Source of the DNA: Candidatus Galacturonatibacter soehngenii | Lineage (GTDB): Bacteria; Bacillota; Clostridia; Lachnospirales; Lachnospiraceae | Assembly: GCF_008830185.1 (NCBI RefSeq) | Contig: NZ_WAGX01000005.1 | Span: 744,001-808,000, forward strand | Length of the DNA: 64,000 bases | Direction: 5' to 3' | In this document: piece after piece, positions 55,891 to 64,000 of the stretch | Position numbering within the stretch: the stretch's first letter is position 1 | How the letters are laid out: each line of letters begins with the position of its first letter | Position numbers and translations under genes: made by a program | Notes under the pieces: generated by a model | The model's database searches: none | Told to the model about the DNA's origin: nothing | What the model saw: only the letters and a program-made list of their open reading frames with translations

Positions 55891-56688
55891 CTAATCCTCC
55901 AACTCTTTCATTGCAAGCTTGAATTCTTCTTCTGTCATAGGTCTTCCATGCCATCCAGATTGATTTTCCATAAATGAAATCCCCTTACCTTTTACGGTAT
56001 TACAGCAAATGAATTTAGGTTTGTTATATACTTTTGTATCTAATACCGTTTTTATTTTATCAATGTCATGACCATCTACTTCAAAGCATTCAAAACCAAA
56101 TGCTTTAAACTTATTCGTTATATCGCCAAGACTCATGACATCTTCATTGCTTCCATCAATTTGTAATCCATTATAATCAAGCATGACAACCAGGTTGTCT
56201 AACTTATAGTGAGCCGCTGACATTGCCGCTTCCCACACAAGACCTTCCTGACATTCCCCATCACCAATTACGGTATAAATGTTATAATCCGCTTCTGCTT
56301 TCTTAGCAGCAAGTGCAAGTCCAATTGCAATAGAAATGCCTTGTCCTAAGGAACCCGTATTGATATCAACTCCTGGTGTCTTAGTGCAATCTGGATGTCC
56401 TTGTAAATGACTATCAATCTGTCTTAGTCTTTTTAAATCCTCTTTTGGAAAATATCCTAAATCTGCAAGTATCGCATATAAGGTAGGGCAAGCATGTCCT
56501 TTACTTAAAACGAATCGGTCTCTATCTTCCATTTTCGGATTCTTAGGATCAATTTTCATAGTTCCATAATATAAAGCCATTAGCATTTCTACACAAGACA
56601 AAGATCCCCCTGGATGTCCTGACTGACATTCATATAACATTTTTAAAATTTCTGCTCTAAGTTCTTTTGCTTTTGCTTCGTAATTCAT
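55891..56688 (-). CDS. Transketolase, N-terminal subunit
   Basis: 265 residues: the pyrophosphate-binding half with SGHPGGSLSCVEMLMALY (about 23), SKGHACPTLYAIL (about 65) and the thiamine-metal motif GDGECQEGLVWEA (about 143). It joins with the product of the next gene. The pair transfers two-carbon units between sugar phosphates. Confidence 0.93.
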   Translation of the reverse strand: MNYEAKAKELRAEILKMLYECQSGHPGGSLSCVEMLMALYYGTMKIDPKNPKMEDRDRFVLSKGHACPTLYAILADLGYFPKEDLKRLRQIDSHLQGHPDCTKTPGVDINTGSLGQGISIAIGLALAAKKAEADYNIYTVIGDGECQEGLVWEAAMSAAHYKLDNLVVMLDYNGLQIDGSNEDVMSLGDITNKFKAFGFECFEVDGHDIDKIKTVLDTKVYNKPKFICCNTVKGKGISFMENQSGWHGRPMTEEEFKLAMKELED

Positions 56689-56705
56689 TACCTTCTCCTC
56701 CTAAG

Positions 56706-57542
56706 TTAACCTTTCACTGCTCCGGCTGTTAGTCCTTCTACCAAGCGCTTTTGCGCGAAGAAGAACATAATGCATACCGGAATGATTGTAACAATTCCAC
56801 CTGCTGTAAGTAAATCCCACTGTACTCCTAATTGTCCTATTAAACTTTTTAATGCAACGGGTATTGTTCTCGTACTTGTATTGGTAAACATCACCGCAAA
56901 CGTATACTCATTCCAAGATGTCATAAAGATATACACTCCTGTTGCTACCAGACACGGACTAAGAATCGGCAATATAATGCGAAAAAATGCCGAGCCTCGA
57001 TTACATCCATCCACTAATGCTGCCTCTTCAAGCGTAATCGGAAGATCATTTAAAAACCCATTTAAAAGCCATACTGAAAATGGAATTGTAAAAGTTGTGT
57101 ATGCCAAGACAAGTGCCCATGGTGAATATAAAAGCCCCATCTTTCTCATGATGGAATAAAGCGGAATTAATAACAATACCGTAGGGAACATATTGTTACT
57201 AAGGAACATACACATAAGTACCTTTCGTCCTGCAAAACGGTATCTAGAAAATGCATATGCCGCCGCTGTGGACGTTGCAAGTGAAACAATCGTTGTAATA
57301 AAGGCAACAATCAGACTGTTTTTCATCGCATCTACAAAGTTAACTGTTGTTGTAAATAATTTTCTATAAGATTCCAAACTTAAGGATTTTGGCCAGTAAG
57401 TAACCACCATTCCATATAATTCTGATTCTGATTTTATTGACGTAACAAAGGTCCAATAAAACGGAAATAAGATAAATACTAATAATAACAACAGTGGAAT
57501 ATACAAGGATGCCACCTTTTTAAATTCAAATTTCTGCTTCAT
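56706..57542 (-). CDS. Sugar ABC transporter permease, MalG type
   Basis: 278 residues with six membrane helices. EAA loop motif EEAALVDGCNRGSAFFRIILP (about 190) docks to the ATPase. It belongs to the CUT1 carbohydrate importers. No ATPase gene is in the operon, so a shared MsmX-type ATPase elsewhere must energise it. It follows the MalF-type gene by 2 nt. Confidence 0.9.
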   Translation of the reverse strand: MKQKFEFKKVASLYIPLLLLLVFILFPFYWTFVTSIKSESELYGMVVTYWPKSLSLESYRKLFTTTVNFVDAMKNSLIVAFITTIVSLATSTAAAYAFSRYRFAGRKVLMCMFLSNNMFPTVLLLIPLYSIMRKMGLLYSPWALVLAYTTFTIPFSVWLLNGFLNDLPITLEEAALVDGCNRGSAFFRIILPILSPCLVATGVYIFMTSWNEYTFAVMFTNTSTRTIPVALKSLIGQLGVQWDLLTAGGIVTIIPVCIMFFFAQKRLVEGLTAGAVKG

Positions 57543-57544
57543 TT

Positions 57545-58417
57545 CTAGACCTCCTTCTTAAAAGTAGAGACCAGGTATGGTATGGCTACGATTGAAAGTA
57601 ATAAGGCCATAATAATTGCCATACTGGAAGCATATCCAAGATCGAGTGCATTACCTTTGTTAAAAATATAAACACTAAGCGTCTGTGTTGAATATGCTGG
57701 TCCTCCTTCTGTCATATTAAAAATAACATCTACAGAATTGGCTACCCAGATAATTCGAAGTAACGCTGTTATATAGATTGTATTTTTAATCGAAGGGATG
57801 GTGATAGAAAAAAGCTTTTGACTTGCGCAAGCTCCATCAATATCTGCTGCTTCATAAAGTTCTGCCGGGATTCCTTGTAAACCAGCAAGTATCATCAAGG
57901 CAAAAAATGGTATTCCTTGCCATATAATTGCGACAATAACGCTTGGAAAAGCAGTATTTATCTGAGCCAAGAACGGAATTTTCGTATCAATCAAATGTAA
58001 GCGCAGTAAAATGTCATTTAATACACCATTATTTCCGTCATAAATCCATCTCCACATCAAACCAATTAAAACCCCAGGTGTCACCCATGGAATTAGGCTG
58101 ACCGCCCTGATTGCCCCTCTGGCAAAAAACTTCTTATTCAGTAACAGTGCCATAATAAAACCAAATAAAAATTGAAAACCAACTCCAAATACGACCCACA
58201 ATATTGTCCTTGCTAACGCTTTCCAAAACAAACTATCTTGAAAAACATTTATGTAATTTTGTAACCCAATAAATTGTATATCATTTGGTCTCCTCAAATC
58301 ATAACTTTGGAAACTCATTAATATTGCATTTACTACTGGAACAAATACGACACACAAAATGATTAATAGAGCTGGAGCAACTAATAGATATGGCCAAATC
58401 GTCTTCTTCTTTACCAT
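57545..58417 (-). CDS. Sugar ABC transporter permease, MalF type
   Basis: About 290 residues from the ATG at 58417 (GGAG 9 nt upstream; the longer frame to 58462 has none). Six membrane helices; the EAA loop reads YEAADIDGACASQKLFSITIPS (about 200). It forms a heterodimer with the MalG-type permease. Confidence 0.9.
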   Translation of the reverse strand: MVKKKTIWPYLLVAPALLIILCVVFVPVVNAILMSFQSYDLRRPNDIQFIGLQNYINVFQDSLFWKALARTILWVVFGVGFQFLFGFIMALLLNKKFFARGAIRAVSLIPWVTPGVLIGLMWRWIYDGNNGVLNDILLRLHLIDTKIPFLAQINTAFPSVIVAIIWQGIPFFALMILAGLQGIPAELYEAADIDGACASQKLFSITIPSIKNTIYITALLRIIWVANSVDVIFNMTEGGPAYSTQTLSVYIFNKGNALDLGYASSMAIIMALLLSIVAIPYLVSTFKKEV

Positions 58418-58477
58418 TTCCAAATCTCCTTTTGTTTGGACTGCCCCCATAAAGCAGTCCAAAAGTTTTTCTATTTT

Positions 58478-59779
58478 TTATTTATAAAGTTCGTTCTGTA
58501 ATTTCTCCATGCATTCTTCGGCCGTCAGATTTCCTGCAAGTGCCATTCCTACTGTATTAGGCCAAATACTTGAAACCCATTCTGTAGTCGTATCTAATAT
58601 TGGTAATATACCTGCATAAGATTGTCCTGCAATAGACGCTTTCATAAAAGGATCATTTTGAAAATAGTCTCCTGCCTGAACCGTCTTACTTACTGGAACA
58701 TTTCCAGTTCCTTCGCACCACATCTTTTGACCTTCTCCTGTCGCAAGATAGGTTAACCACTCAAATGCTGCTTCTTTATTCTCACAACTTTCAAAGATAA
58801 CTGTTTCTGTATCTCCCATAGAAGTCCATTGTCCTTTGCCAGCAGGAAATGGGAATGCAGAAACATCATCTCCAAGTGCCTCTACCATATTAGCCGATGA
58901 TCCTGTATGATGAATGGTCATTGCAGTTAATCCAGATTGAAAATTCGCAATGATTTCATTATAGCCATCGCTGGTAGCTGTTGGTGGTACATATCCATTT
59001 TTATATAGATCAATAAAGTCTTGCATTCCTTTTACTGAATCAGCACTGGTTAAGTCCTCAAAGTTTCCACCTTCTCCGTGTATGAAACTTCCCCAAGGCT
59101 CTTGACCACCTTTGCCTCCACGCATACCAAATCCATATACATCTGTTTTACCATCTCCATCTGTATCCATCGTACACTTTTTCACTGCCTCTAAGAATTC
59201 TTCATATGTAGTCGGTACTTCTACGCCAGCAGCTTCAAAAATAGAAGGGCGGTAATATACATAAAGTACCTGTACATTCCAAGGCATTACATAAACATCA
59301 TCGGTTCCACTTGCTTCCTTCATTACATTGTACATATTCTCATCAATATCTGAATAGCCGTCCCATTCTTTTAAATATGGTGACAGATTAGCCAGCAAAT
59401 TGTTGTTCATAAATAATGGTGTTGAAGTCAGCTTCCAGGTTGCACAATCTGGTCCACCACCACCCATAGCGGCATTGAATAAATTCTCTGAATATGCACC
59501 GCCATCCCAAGGTGTCTCTTCACCAACTACGGTAATACCTTTTCCATTCTCCTCATTAAATTTCTTAATTATGCTTTGCATTAGAATAGAATAATCTGTA
59601 TTATCTGCCCAATATCTGAAGTTAATCGTTGTATTTCCAGAATCTTTTGTATCTTCATTCGACTGATTGGTTGTTGTTTCCTGAGTATTACTACTTGTCT
59701 TCGAATCCCCAGTGGAGCAAGCTGTCAAACTGATTAGCATGACTACTGCCATTAGTAATGCCATTATCCTTTTTCTCAT
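58478..59779 (-). CDS. Sugar-binding lipoprotein of an ABC importer
   Basis: 433 residues. Lipoprotein signal LISLTAC (Cys about 21), a Ser/Thr/Asn linker, then the family 1 solute-binding fold (INFRYWADNTDYSILMQSI, later SGLTAMTIHHTGSS). It captures the sugar at the membrane surface and passes it to the two permeases. The substrate cannot be read, but the operon's pentose-phosphate enzymes point to a sugar that enters that pathway. GGGG lies 8 nt before the ATG, inside the regulator gene. Confidence 0.9.
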   Translation of the reverse strand: MRKRIMALLMAVVMLISLTACSTGDSKTSSNTQETTTNQSNEDTKDSGNTTINFRYWADNTDYSILMQSIIKKFNEENGKGITVVGEETPWDGGAYSENLFNAAMGGGGPDCATWKLTSTPLFMNNNLLANLSPYLKEWDGYSDIDENMYNVMKEASGTDDVYVMPWNVQVLYVYYRPSIFEAAGVEVPTTYEEFLEAVKKCTMDTDGDGKTDVYGFGMRGGKGGQEPWGSFIHGEGGNFEDLTSADSVKGMQDFIDLYKNGYVPPTATSDGYNEIIANFQSGLTAMTIHHTGSSANMVEALGDDVSAFPFPAGKGQWTSMGDTETVIFESCENKEAAFEWLTYLATGEGQKMWCEGTGNVPVSKTVQAGDYFQNDPFMKASIAGQSYAGILPILDTTTEWVSSIWPNTVGMALAGNLTAEECMEKLQNELYK

Positions 59780-60488
59780 CGTTTTTCCCCATTTCTTTAA
59801 TGTCTTTTAAAGTTTCCCATACATGGCGTTCTGCAAAATATTTTGCTTCCATATAGTTTTTTCTAATGATTGCTTCATAGATTCCGATATGACATTCTTT
59901 GGCTCTTTCATAGCTTCCAATTACACAAGCTGTTTCATTGTGTCCTACACGAATTGATTCATTAATAATTGGAACAATACGAATTAAAACATCATTTTGT
60001 GTACATTCTGCTATGGCTGTATGAAATTGTACGTCTAGTTCTGCGGCCAAATCATCATTTACCTTTGTCTCCTTCATCTTATGAATAATCTCACCCAAAT
60101 ACCTAATGTTCTCCTCGGTCGCACGTTGCACCGCTAATTCTGCAATCTGTGGTTCGAATAGCAATCGCGCTTCCAGTAAATTCTTAACTAATCGATGTTG
60201 GTTTGTAAAATTCAAACCAAGAGGGTCTTCTCCTACCCCTGTTTCATCGCTAACAAATGTTCCATTTCCTCTTTTAATAACAATTACATTTTCAGCTCTT
60301 AAATATTTCATTGCCTCACGAAGTGTTGACCTGCTGACCCCAAACATCTCCATTAATTCCGGCTCAGATGGAAGTCTATCTCCGGGTTTCATTTTTTGAA
60401 CAATTATCATTTGCTTGATGTTTTGTGCCGTCTTACCAGGCAATAAATCTGTTTTGTTAACTTCTATTTCCTTCCTTTGAGGCATCAT
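59691..60488 (-). CDS. GntR-family regulator, FadR/FCD type
   Basis: About 266 residues; the start at 60488 follows AAGGGGG by 5 nt, with a second ATG next to it. Winged helix (about 20-80) with RLPSEPELMEMFGVSRSTLRE. The all-helical FCD ligand domain has LLEARLLFEPQIAELAVQRA and the metal-binding His in DVQFHTAIAE (about 150), and later AERHVWETL. The last 29 residues overlap the binding-protein signal by 89 bp in another frame. Likely represses the operon, and perhaps rpe, until a sugar phosphate binds. Confidence 0.9.
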   Translation of the reverse strand: MMPQRKEIEVNKTDLLPGKTAQNIKQMIIVQKMKPGDRLPSEPELMEMFGVSRSTLREAMKYLRAENVIVIKRGNGTFVSDETGVGEDPLGLNFTNQHRLVKNLLEARLLFEPQIAELAVQRATEENIRYLGEIIHKMKETKVNDDLAAELDVQFHTAIAECTQNDVLIRIVPIINESIRVGHNETACVIGSYERAKECHIGIYEAIIRKNYMEAKYFAERHVWETLKDIKEMGKNDEKKDNGITNGSSHANQFDSLLHWGFEDK

Positions 60489-60551
60489 ACATCCCCCTTC
60501 CATTTTCAACATTGTACGTTTTGCACAATAAACTCATTCTAAAATCAAATT

Positions 60552-60565
60552 CTTTAGCGCTAAAG
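60552..60565. promoter_or_regulatory. 14-bp palindrome near the transcription start of the gntR operon
   Basis: CTTTAGCGCTAAAG is a perfect palindrome about 7-20 nt downstream of the predicted start of the gntR transcript. A related AAGCGCTAAG occurs at 60807-60816 near the rpe promoter. It may be an operator for the GntR regulator or another factor. Confidence 0.5.
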
Positions 60566-60578
60566 ATATTATACGTTT

Positions 60579-60607
60579 ATATTAGTCTATGGTATGATGT
60601 TTGTCAA
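60579..60607 (-). promoter_or_regulatory. Promoter of the gntR-sugar operon with operator-like box
   Basis: TTGACA (60607-60602) and TAATAT (60584-60579), 17-bp spacer. The spacer contains ACATCATAC (complement of GTATGATGT at 60592-60600), a sequence repeated twice more in the same intergenic region, so a repressor there would block the promoter. Confidence 0.65.
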
Positions 60608-60697
60608 GTCGTATTTTGTCGTTTTTCGTCTTTTTTTCTATTTTTCATGTATTATCACCTTGTTTTTTAGATATATATTACATCTCTGACAACATAT

Positions 60698-60741
60698 ACA
60701 TCATACCTTTATACATGTAGAGTGTTTAAGACGTATGATGT
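60698..60741. promoter_or_regulatory. Inverted pair of GTATGATGT boxes
   Basis: ACATCATAC at 60698-60706 faces GTATGATGT at 60733-60741. With the copy in the gntR promoter this makes three copies between the divergent genes. They suggest one regulator controls both directions. Confidence 0.55.
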
Positions 60742-60770
60742 TTTTTCTTTTATCTAATTTAAAAATTCGA

Positions 60771-60799
60771 TTGACAAAAAAGAAAATTCAAGCTATTTT
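60771..60799 (+). promoter_or_regulatory. Promoter of rpe
   Basis: TTGACA (60771-60776) and TATTTT (60794-60799), 17-bp spacer, about 140 nt before the rpe start. The box at 60733-60741 lies 30 bp upstream of the -35. Confidence 0.55.
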
Positions 60800-60942
60800 A
60801 AATTATAAGCGCTAAGCAAGAAAACACTTATATTACTTTCTTGTCATGAATTATGATATGATTACACTTATTATGTAACAAAATGGTTACTTCATACTAA
60901 AATCAAATTCTTATATCAAAATTAGATTAAGGAGATAAGAAT

Positions 60943-61608
60943 ATGTTTGCATTAGCACCTTCTATTTTAGCTGCAGATTTTAAAAATTTAGGAAATGGAT
61001 TAGAAAAAATTCAGAAATCTGGAGCTTCTTATGTGCATTTAGATGTTATGGACGGAAGGTTTGTTCCTAGTATTTCTTTTGGTATGCCTGTCATAGAGTC
61101 TATAAGAAGTATCAGCAATTGTGTGTTTGATGTTCACTTAATGGTAGAAGAACCCGAGCGTTATATCGATGACTTTATTGCTTGTGGTGGCGATTCTATT
61201 ACTATTCACGCCGAGGCTACCACTCATGTTTCTAGAGCTATTTCGCAGATTAAAGCTTCAGGAGTCAAAGCAGGAATTGCATTGAATCCATCAACTCCCT
61301 TAAATGTATTGGACTACATACTTGATCAAGTAGATATGGTATTAATCATGACTGTTAATCCAGGTTTTGGAGGACAAAAATATATTGATAGTTCCACGAG
61401 AAAAATTACTGAGCTTAGAAATTTAATGAATGATTGCGGACTTTCAACGGATATACAAGTGGATGGTGGGATTACGTTAGATAACGTCAGTACAGTAATC
61501 GAGGCTGGAGCTAACATTATTGTTGCAGGTTCTGCTGTTTTTCAAGGAGACATTGAAAAAAATACTAAGGATTTTTTAAGGATTATGAAAAACTCTATTT
61601 TAATTTAG
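60943..61608 (+). CDS. rpe: Ribulose-phosphate 3-epimerase
   Basis: 221 residues, usual length. APSILAADF, HLDVMDGRFVPSISFG (metal His and Asp), FDVHLMVEEP, TVNPGFGGQKYI and VDGGI are all present. It interconverts ribulose and xylulose 5-phosphate, linking rpiB and transketolase. It is divergent from the sugar operon and probably shares its control. GGAG lies 9 nt before the ATG. Confidence 0.95.
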   Translation: MFALAPSILAADFKNLGNGLEKIQKSGASYVHLDVMDGRFVPSISFGMPVIESIRSISNCVFDVHLMVEEPERYIDDFIACGGDSITIHAEATTHVSRAISQIKASGVKAGIALNPSTPLNVLDYILDQVDMVLIMTVNPGFGGQKYIDSSTRKITELRNLMNDCGLSTDIQVDGGITLDNVSTVIEAGANIIVAGSAVFQGDIEKNTKDFLRIMKNSILI

Positions 61609-61611
61609 CAA

Positions 61612-61674
61612 TACAAAGAAGGGAGACATAATGCCAAATAAAATTGAGTGGGCAACATGTCTTCCCTCTTTGTA
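61612..61674 (+). terminator. Long hairpin after rpe
   Basis: 18-bp arms (61612-61629 with 61657-61674) with two wobble positions and a 27-nt loop. The T-run is poor, so termination is likely but not certain. Confidence 0.5.
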
Positions 61675-61681
61675 CCTAGAT

Positions 61682-62701
61682 TTAATTATCATTTTTCCAC
61701 TGTTTTAATAACAATGCAATTTCTAGTGTAGTTACAATCGACATTACATTACATAAAAGTATGGTGTTTCTTAGTATTGTATCTTTTTGAAGAGGGATTA
61801 AATAGGAGAAATCCGTCCATTTCACTCTCCACTCCTTTGCAATTCGACTCCAAAAACTAAAATCAGACCATCTGGTTGGAATCCATCTATCAGGAAAATA
61901 AAGCCTTGTAGTTTTGAAAAAAACATAGCTTATGAGAACTGTGACCAAGGTATAAACAAAGCACTGCAATAAAATATTTCGTTTTGTATATGCTTTTTTT
62001 AGAAAAAAAACAACCAAATAAATCCATATATAAACAGCTGGAAAAATAGCTGTATTGTAAAGTAGCCTTACATAAAAACTACCTTCCAATACAGTGATAT
62101 AATCTGATGTCAATTGATAATCATTTAGAAAATTAATTGCAGCTACTCCCGTACCATCCTCCAATTTCATTTCCAGATTTGTAAAGCTTGTTTTTTCATC
62201 ATTATTGATTATGATTACTAATTGCTCTTTACTTTTTACTATTCCTCGAATTACATACTGTTTTGATTCATAAGTAATGGTGTTTCCAACTACATTTTTA
62301 TCTCGAAACAAATCATATGCCGTTTTCTCATCAATTACGCATCCCAAAGTATCTTTCTCGTAGCAAAAACTGCCAGACTTAATCTGAAACGGACATACCT
62401 TTGCCATCTCCCCAAATACCGTTATGATTCTTGTTTTTGTTGTAGTATTTAATTTATTGTTATGAATTGTGATTCTTGGCCCTCTATTCCAAGCGGTGAT
62501 TCGCCAAGACTTATCTGCATTTTTACTTTGTTCTTGCTTTAACGCAGCTTCTAACTCCCCTTGTTTTACCCCAACGCCTTCTAATCGCAGACTTATTCCA
62601 TCATAGTTTTTTACTGCATATCGTTGTAGATAGATACAACCACCCCAGGTTAACACAACTAAAGCAATTAAAAAAAATAAAGAAATGTTCTTTTTATTCA
62701 T
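61682..62701 (-). CDS. MacB-like membrane protein of an efflux system
   Basis: 339 residues: one N-terminal helix (about 8-25), an extracytoplasmic domain with MacB periplasmic-core style features (GVKQGELEAAL near 47, then IRGIVKSKEQLVI), and three to four C-terminal helices (about 220-335). There is no ATPase domain. It overlaps the adaptor gene by 8 bp, so the two are partners, probably with an ATPase outside the window. It could export peptides or drugs. Confidence 0.65.
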   Translation of the reverse strand: MNKKNISLFFLIALVVLTWGGCIYLQRYAVKNYDGISLRLEGVGVKQGELEAALKQEQSKNADKSWRITAWNRGPRITIHNNKLNTTTKTRIITVFGEMAKVCPFQIKSGSFCYEKDTLGCVIDEKTAYDLFRDKNVVGNTITYESKQYVIRGIVKSKEQLVIIINNDEKTSFTNLEMKLEDGTGVAAINFLNDYQLTSDYITVLEGSFYVRLLYNTAIFPAVYIWIYLVVFFLKKAYTKRNILLQCFVYTLVTVLISYVFFKTTRLYFPDRWIPTRWSDFSFWSRIAKEWRVKWTDFSYLIPLQKDTILRNTILLCNVMSIVTTLEIALLLKQWKNDN

Positions 62702-64000
62702 CTTCCACTACCCGAATTCTATCTCCTTGTGCGATTTCCTTGTTACTTCCAATGATTATTTGATCTTCATAGGTAATTGCCCCTTCTACTGCTGCCGTTG
62801 AAGTATCTTTGTCAATCACAGTTACATCAAGTCGAGACGCCGAAAGCTCATTTCCTAGAATTCCTTCCTTTTGACTTACACTCAATACATATGTCTGCCC
62901 CATTCCATCCTCTCTTAGAGCACGTATGGGAATACATTTATCATATTGAGCAGAATCTTTGCTCCATTCAAAGGAAACTTCTCCTCCGATTGTATAATCT
63001 CCTTCTGGCAAATTCATCTCACATATAAATGCTCCATTCGTTTCTTTCATTTCTATAGAGGAAATCTCTGCTTTTATACTCTCTTTATCATCTCCAATAC
63101 GAACTTGAACTGCATCACCAATTGCCAACTTTTCTTTTTGATTTTTATCTAAACTAGCCTCTAAAACCACTCCGTTAACCGCACAAGATATCTTCTCAGT
63201 CCCTGTCGTAACAGCGCCCGCTTCTATATCCATTAAAACAAGTGTTCCCTCTTCTAGTGCATATACTTTTCCTTCCCCGTCCAGCAATGACTTTAATTCT
63301 TCCACTTCTTTGCTAGCCAAATCAATATCTAATTGAATACTTTTCAAAGTCAAACTTGTAGATTCTTTTTCTTTTTCCTTATTCTCTATTGCAGATTCCA
63401 CTGCTAGTTGTGCTTCTTCCATAGATTTTTGTGCCTGTGTCAACGCACTGTTTGCATTGCTTAATCCTAATGTGTAATCATAGGTTCCATTTTGCACTGC
63501 TTCCCAGCTTTCCTTTGCTTCTTTTTGCAAATTTTTTGCCGACTCTATTGATTCATTCCACTTTTCCTTTCTAGAATCCAAATCTTCTTGAGCCGCCTCA
63601 ACTGCTTGTTTTGCAGCCTCTATTTGCTGATCAATTGATGCAGCATCTACAGTATCTTTAGTATTTTTGTTTTCTAAATTTTCCTCAACTTTGACACTAT
63701 TTTTTTTATTTTCAAGATCTTTTAATTCTTTTTGCGCCTTTTTCAATACTTCCTTAGCACTGCTAATATCGTTATCTCTTTCGCTTTTTAACTTCTCATA
63801 CGCATCCTTTGCTTTCTGATAGGCTTCTTCCATTTCATCATCTATGCTTTGTTTTGCTGCTTCTAAATTTTCTTCTGCCTCCTCAATGCCTTGCTGCGCA
63901 TATTTCTTGGCAAGCTCCGCGCTTTTTAGTGCGCTTTGACTATCATTTAAGGAAAGTTTATCCTGTTCAATTTTATTTTTATCAATTGCTGCTTTTTTAG
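62694..64000 (-). CDS. Efflux adaptor protein (HlyD/MacA-like), 5' end outside the window
   Basis: The open frame continues past the first internal Met at 63833 to the window edge, so the gene is partial. About 435 residues are visible. The first 260 are a Glu/Lys/Ala-rich coiled coil, longer than usual for MacA-like adaptors, followed by a beta-barrel part (VYALEEGTLVLMDIEAGAVT, then AIGDAVQVRIGDD) and a C-terminal domain ending IAQGDRIRVVEDE. It should bridge the membrane transporter to the outside face. It is upstream of, and overlaps, the MacB-like gene. Confidence 0.82.
   Translation of the reverse strand, partial: KKAAIDKNKIEQDKLSLNDSQSALKSAELAKKYAQQGIEEAEENLEAAKQSIDDEMEEAYQKAKDAYEKLKSERDNDISSAKEVLKKAQKELKDLENKKNSVKVEENLENKNTKDTVDAASIDQQIEAAKQAVEAAQEDLDSRKEKWNESIESAKNLQKEAKESWEAVQNGTYDYTLGLSNANSALTQAQKSMEEAQLAVESAIENKEKEKESTSLTLKSIQLDIDLASKEVEELKSLLDGEGKVYALEEGTLVLMDIEAGAVTTGTEKISCAVNGVVLEASLDKNQKEKLAIGDAVQVRIGDDKESIKAEISSIEMKETNGAFICEMNLPEGDYTIGGEVSFEWSKDSAQYDKCIPIRALREDGMGQTYVLSVSQKEGILGNELSASRLDVTVIDKDTSTAAVEGAITYEDQIIIGSNKEIAQGDRIRVVEDE

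Noticed and set aside
53357-58417. Sulfoquinovose-type (sulfo-transketolase) pathway because of the split transketolase
   Set aside because: No sulfoquinovosidase, sulfosugar isomerase or sulfo-aldehyde reductase is present; rpiB and rpe fit ordinary pentose metabolism better.
1-64000. tRNA, rRNA, CRISPR arrays, prophage or plasmid origin
   Set aside because: No cloverleaf, rRNA block, repeat-spacer array, phage structural gene or replication gene was recognised by eye; a tRNA scan would settle the first point.

Overview
The window looks like the chromosome of an endospore-forming, low-GC Gram-positive anaerobe of the Lachnospiraceae / Clostridium cluster XIVa type. Evidence is the AT-rich sequence, strong AGGAGG-type ribosome binding sites, an alpha/beta-type spore protein gene, spoVAE, a CheX-type chemotaxis pair, an ANTAR regulator beside glnA, and a CUT1 sugar transporter operon. 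Gene content and protein style recall Lachnoclostridium (Clostridium) phytofermentans, but that is from memory and was not searched.

Bases 1-13000 hold a polymorphic-toxin locus on the minus strand. In transcription order it has a membrane-anchored MORN-repeat protein, a multi-pass membrane protein, a secreted WapA-like giant (DNRLRE half, LysM-like linker, YD/RHS repeats, variable tip), an overlapping candidate immunity gene, and then a displaced orphan toxin tip with its own candidate immunity gene. The orphan tip starts with the same Lys-Gly-Gly-Ser-Glu-Thr junction (18 identical bases) as the live tip. The giant is cut in two by one in-frame TAA codon.

Bases 13000-33300 are mostly housekeeping genes: a KAS III-like enzyme lacking two expected active-site residues, a chemoreceptor, thiT under a TPP riboswitch, a glycosyltransferase, a PAP2 phosphatase, a lipid kinase divergent from a PPi-type phosphofructokinase, an HxlR regulator divergent from a flavin reductase, a spore protein, an ArsR-type regulator, an M42 peptidase, nudC, an S1-domain protein preceded by nested hairpins, spoVAE, carbamate kinase, a flavin-binding lipoprotein reductase, and dapF.

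Bases 33300-39600 are a scarred region: a broken S8-peptidase lipoprotein, a truncated ISL3-type transposase, the glnA/ANTAR pair, and an intact IS30-family element with a 13-bp target duplication. The element sits right against the -35 box of the glnA promoter.

Bases 39600-53350 carry nadE, hslO, a methyltransferase, a nested-hairpin repeat, a DUF368 transporter, hisC, a DUF2156 protein, rbsD, an ABC exporter, a GNAT enzyme, a REC-CheX/CheX pair, and a 190-bp patch of gene remnants. Bases 53350-61600 form a sugar import and pentose-phosphate module: a GntR regulator, binding protein, two permeases without an ATPase, split transketolase, cupin, transaldolase and rpiB, with rpe divergent and shared repeated operator-like boxes. 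The window ends inside an efflux-type adaptor gene with a MacB-like membrane partner.
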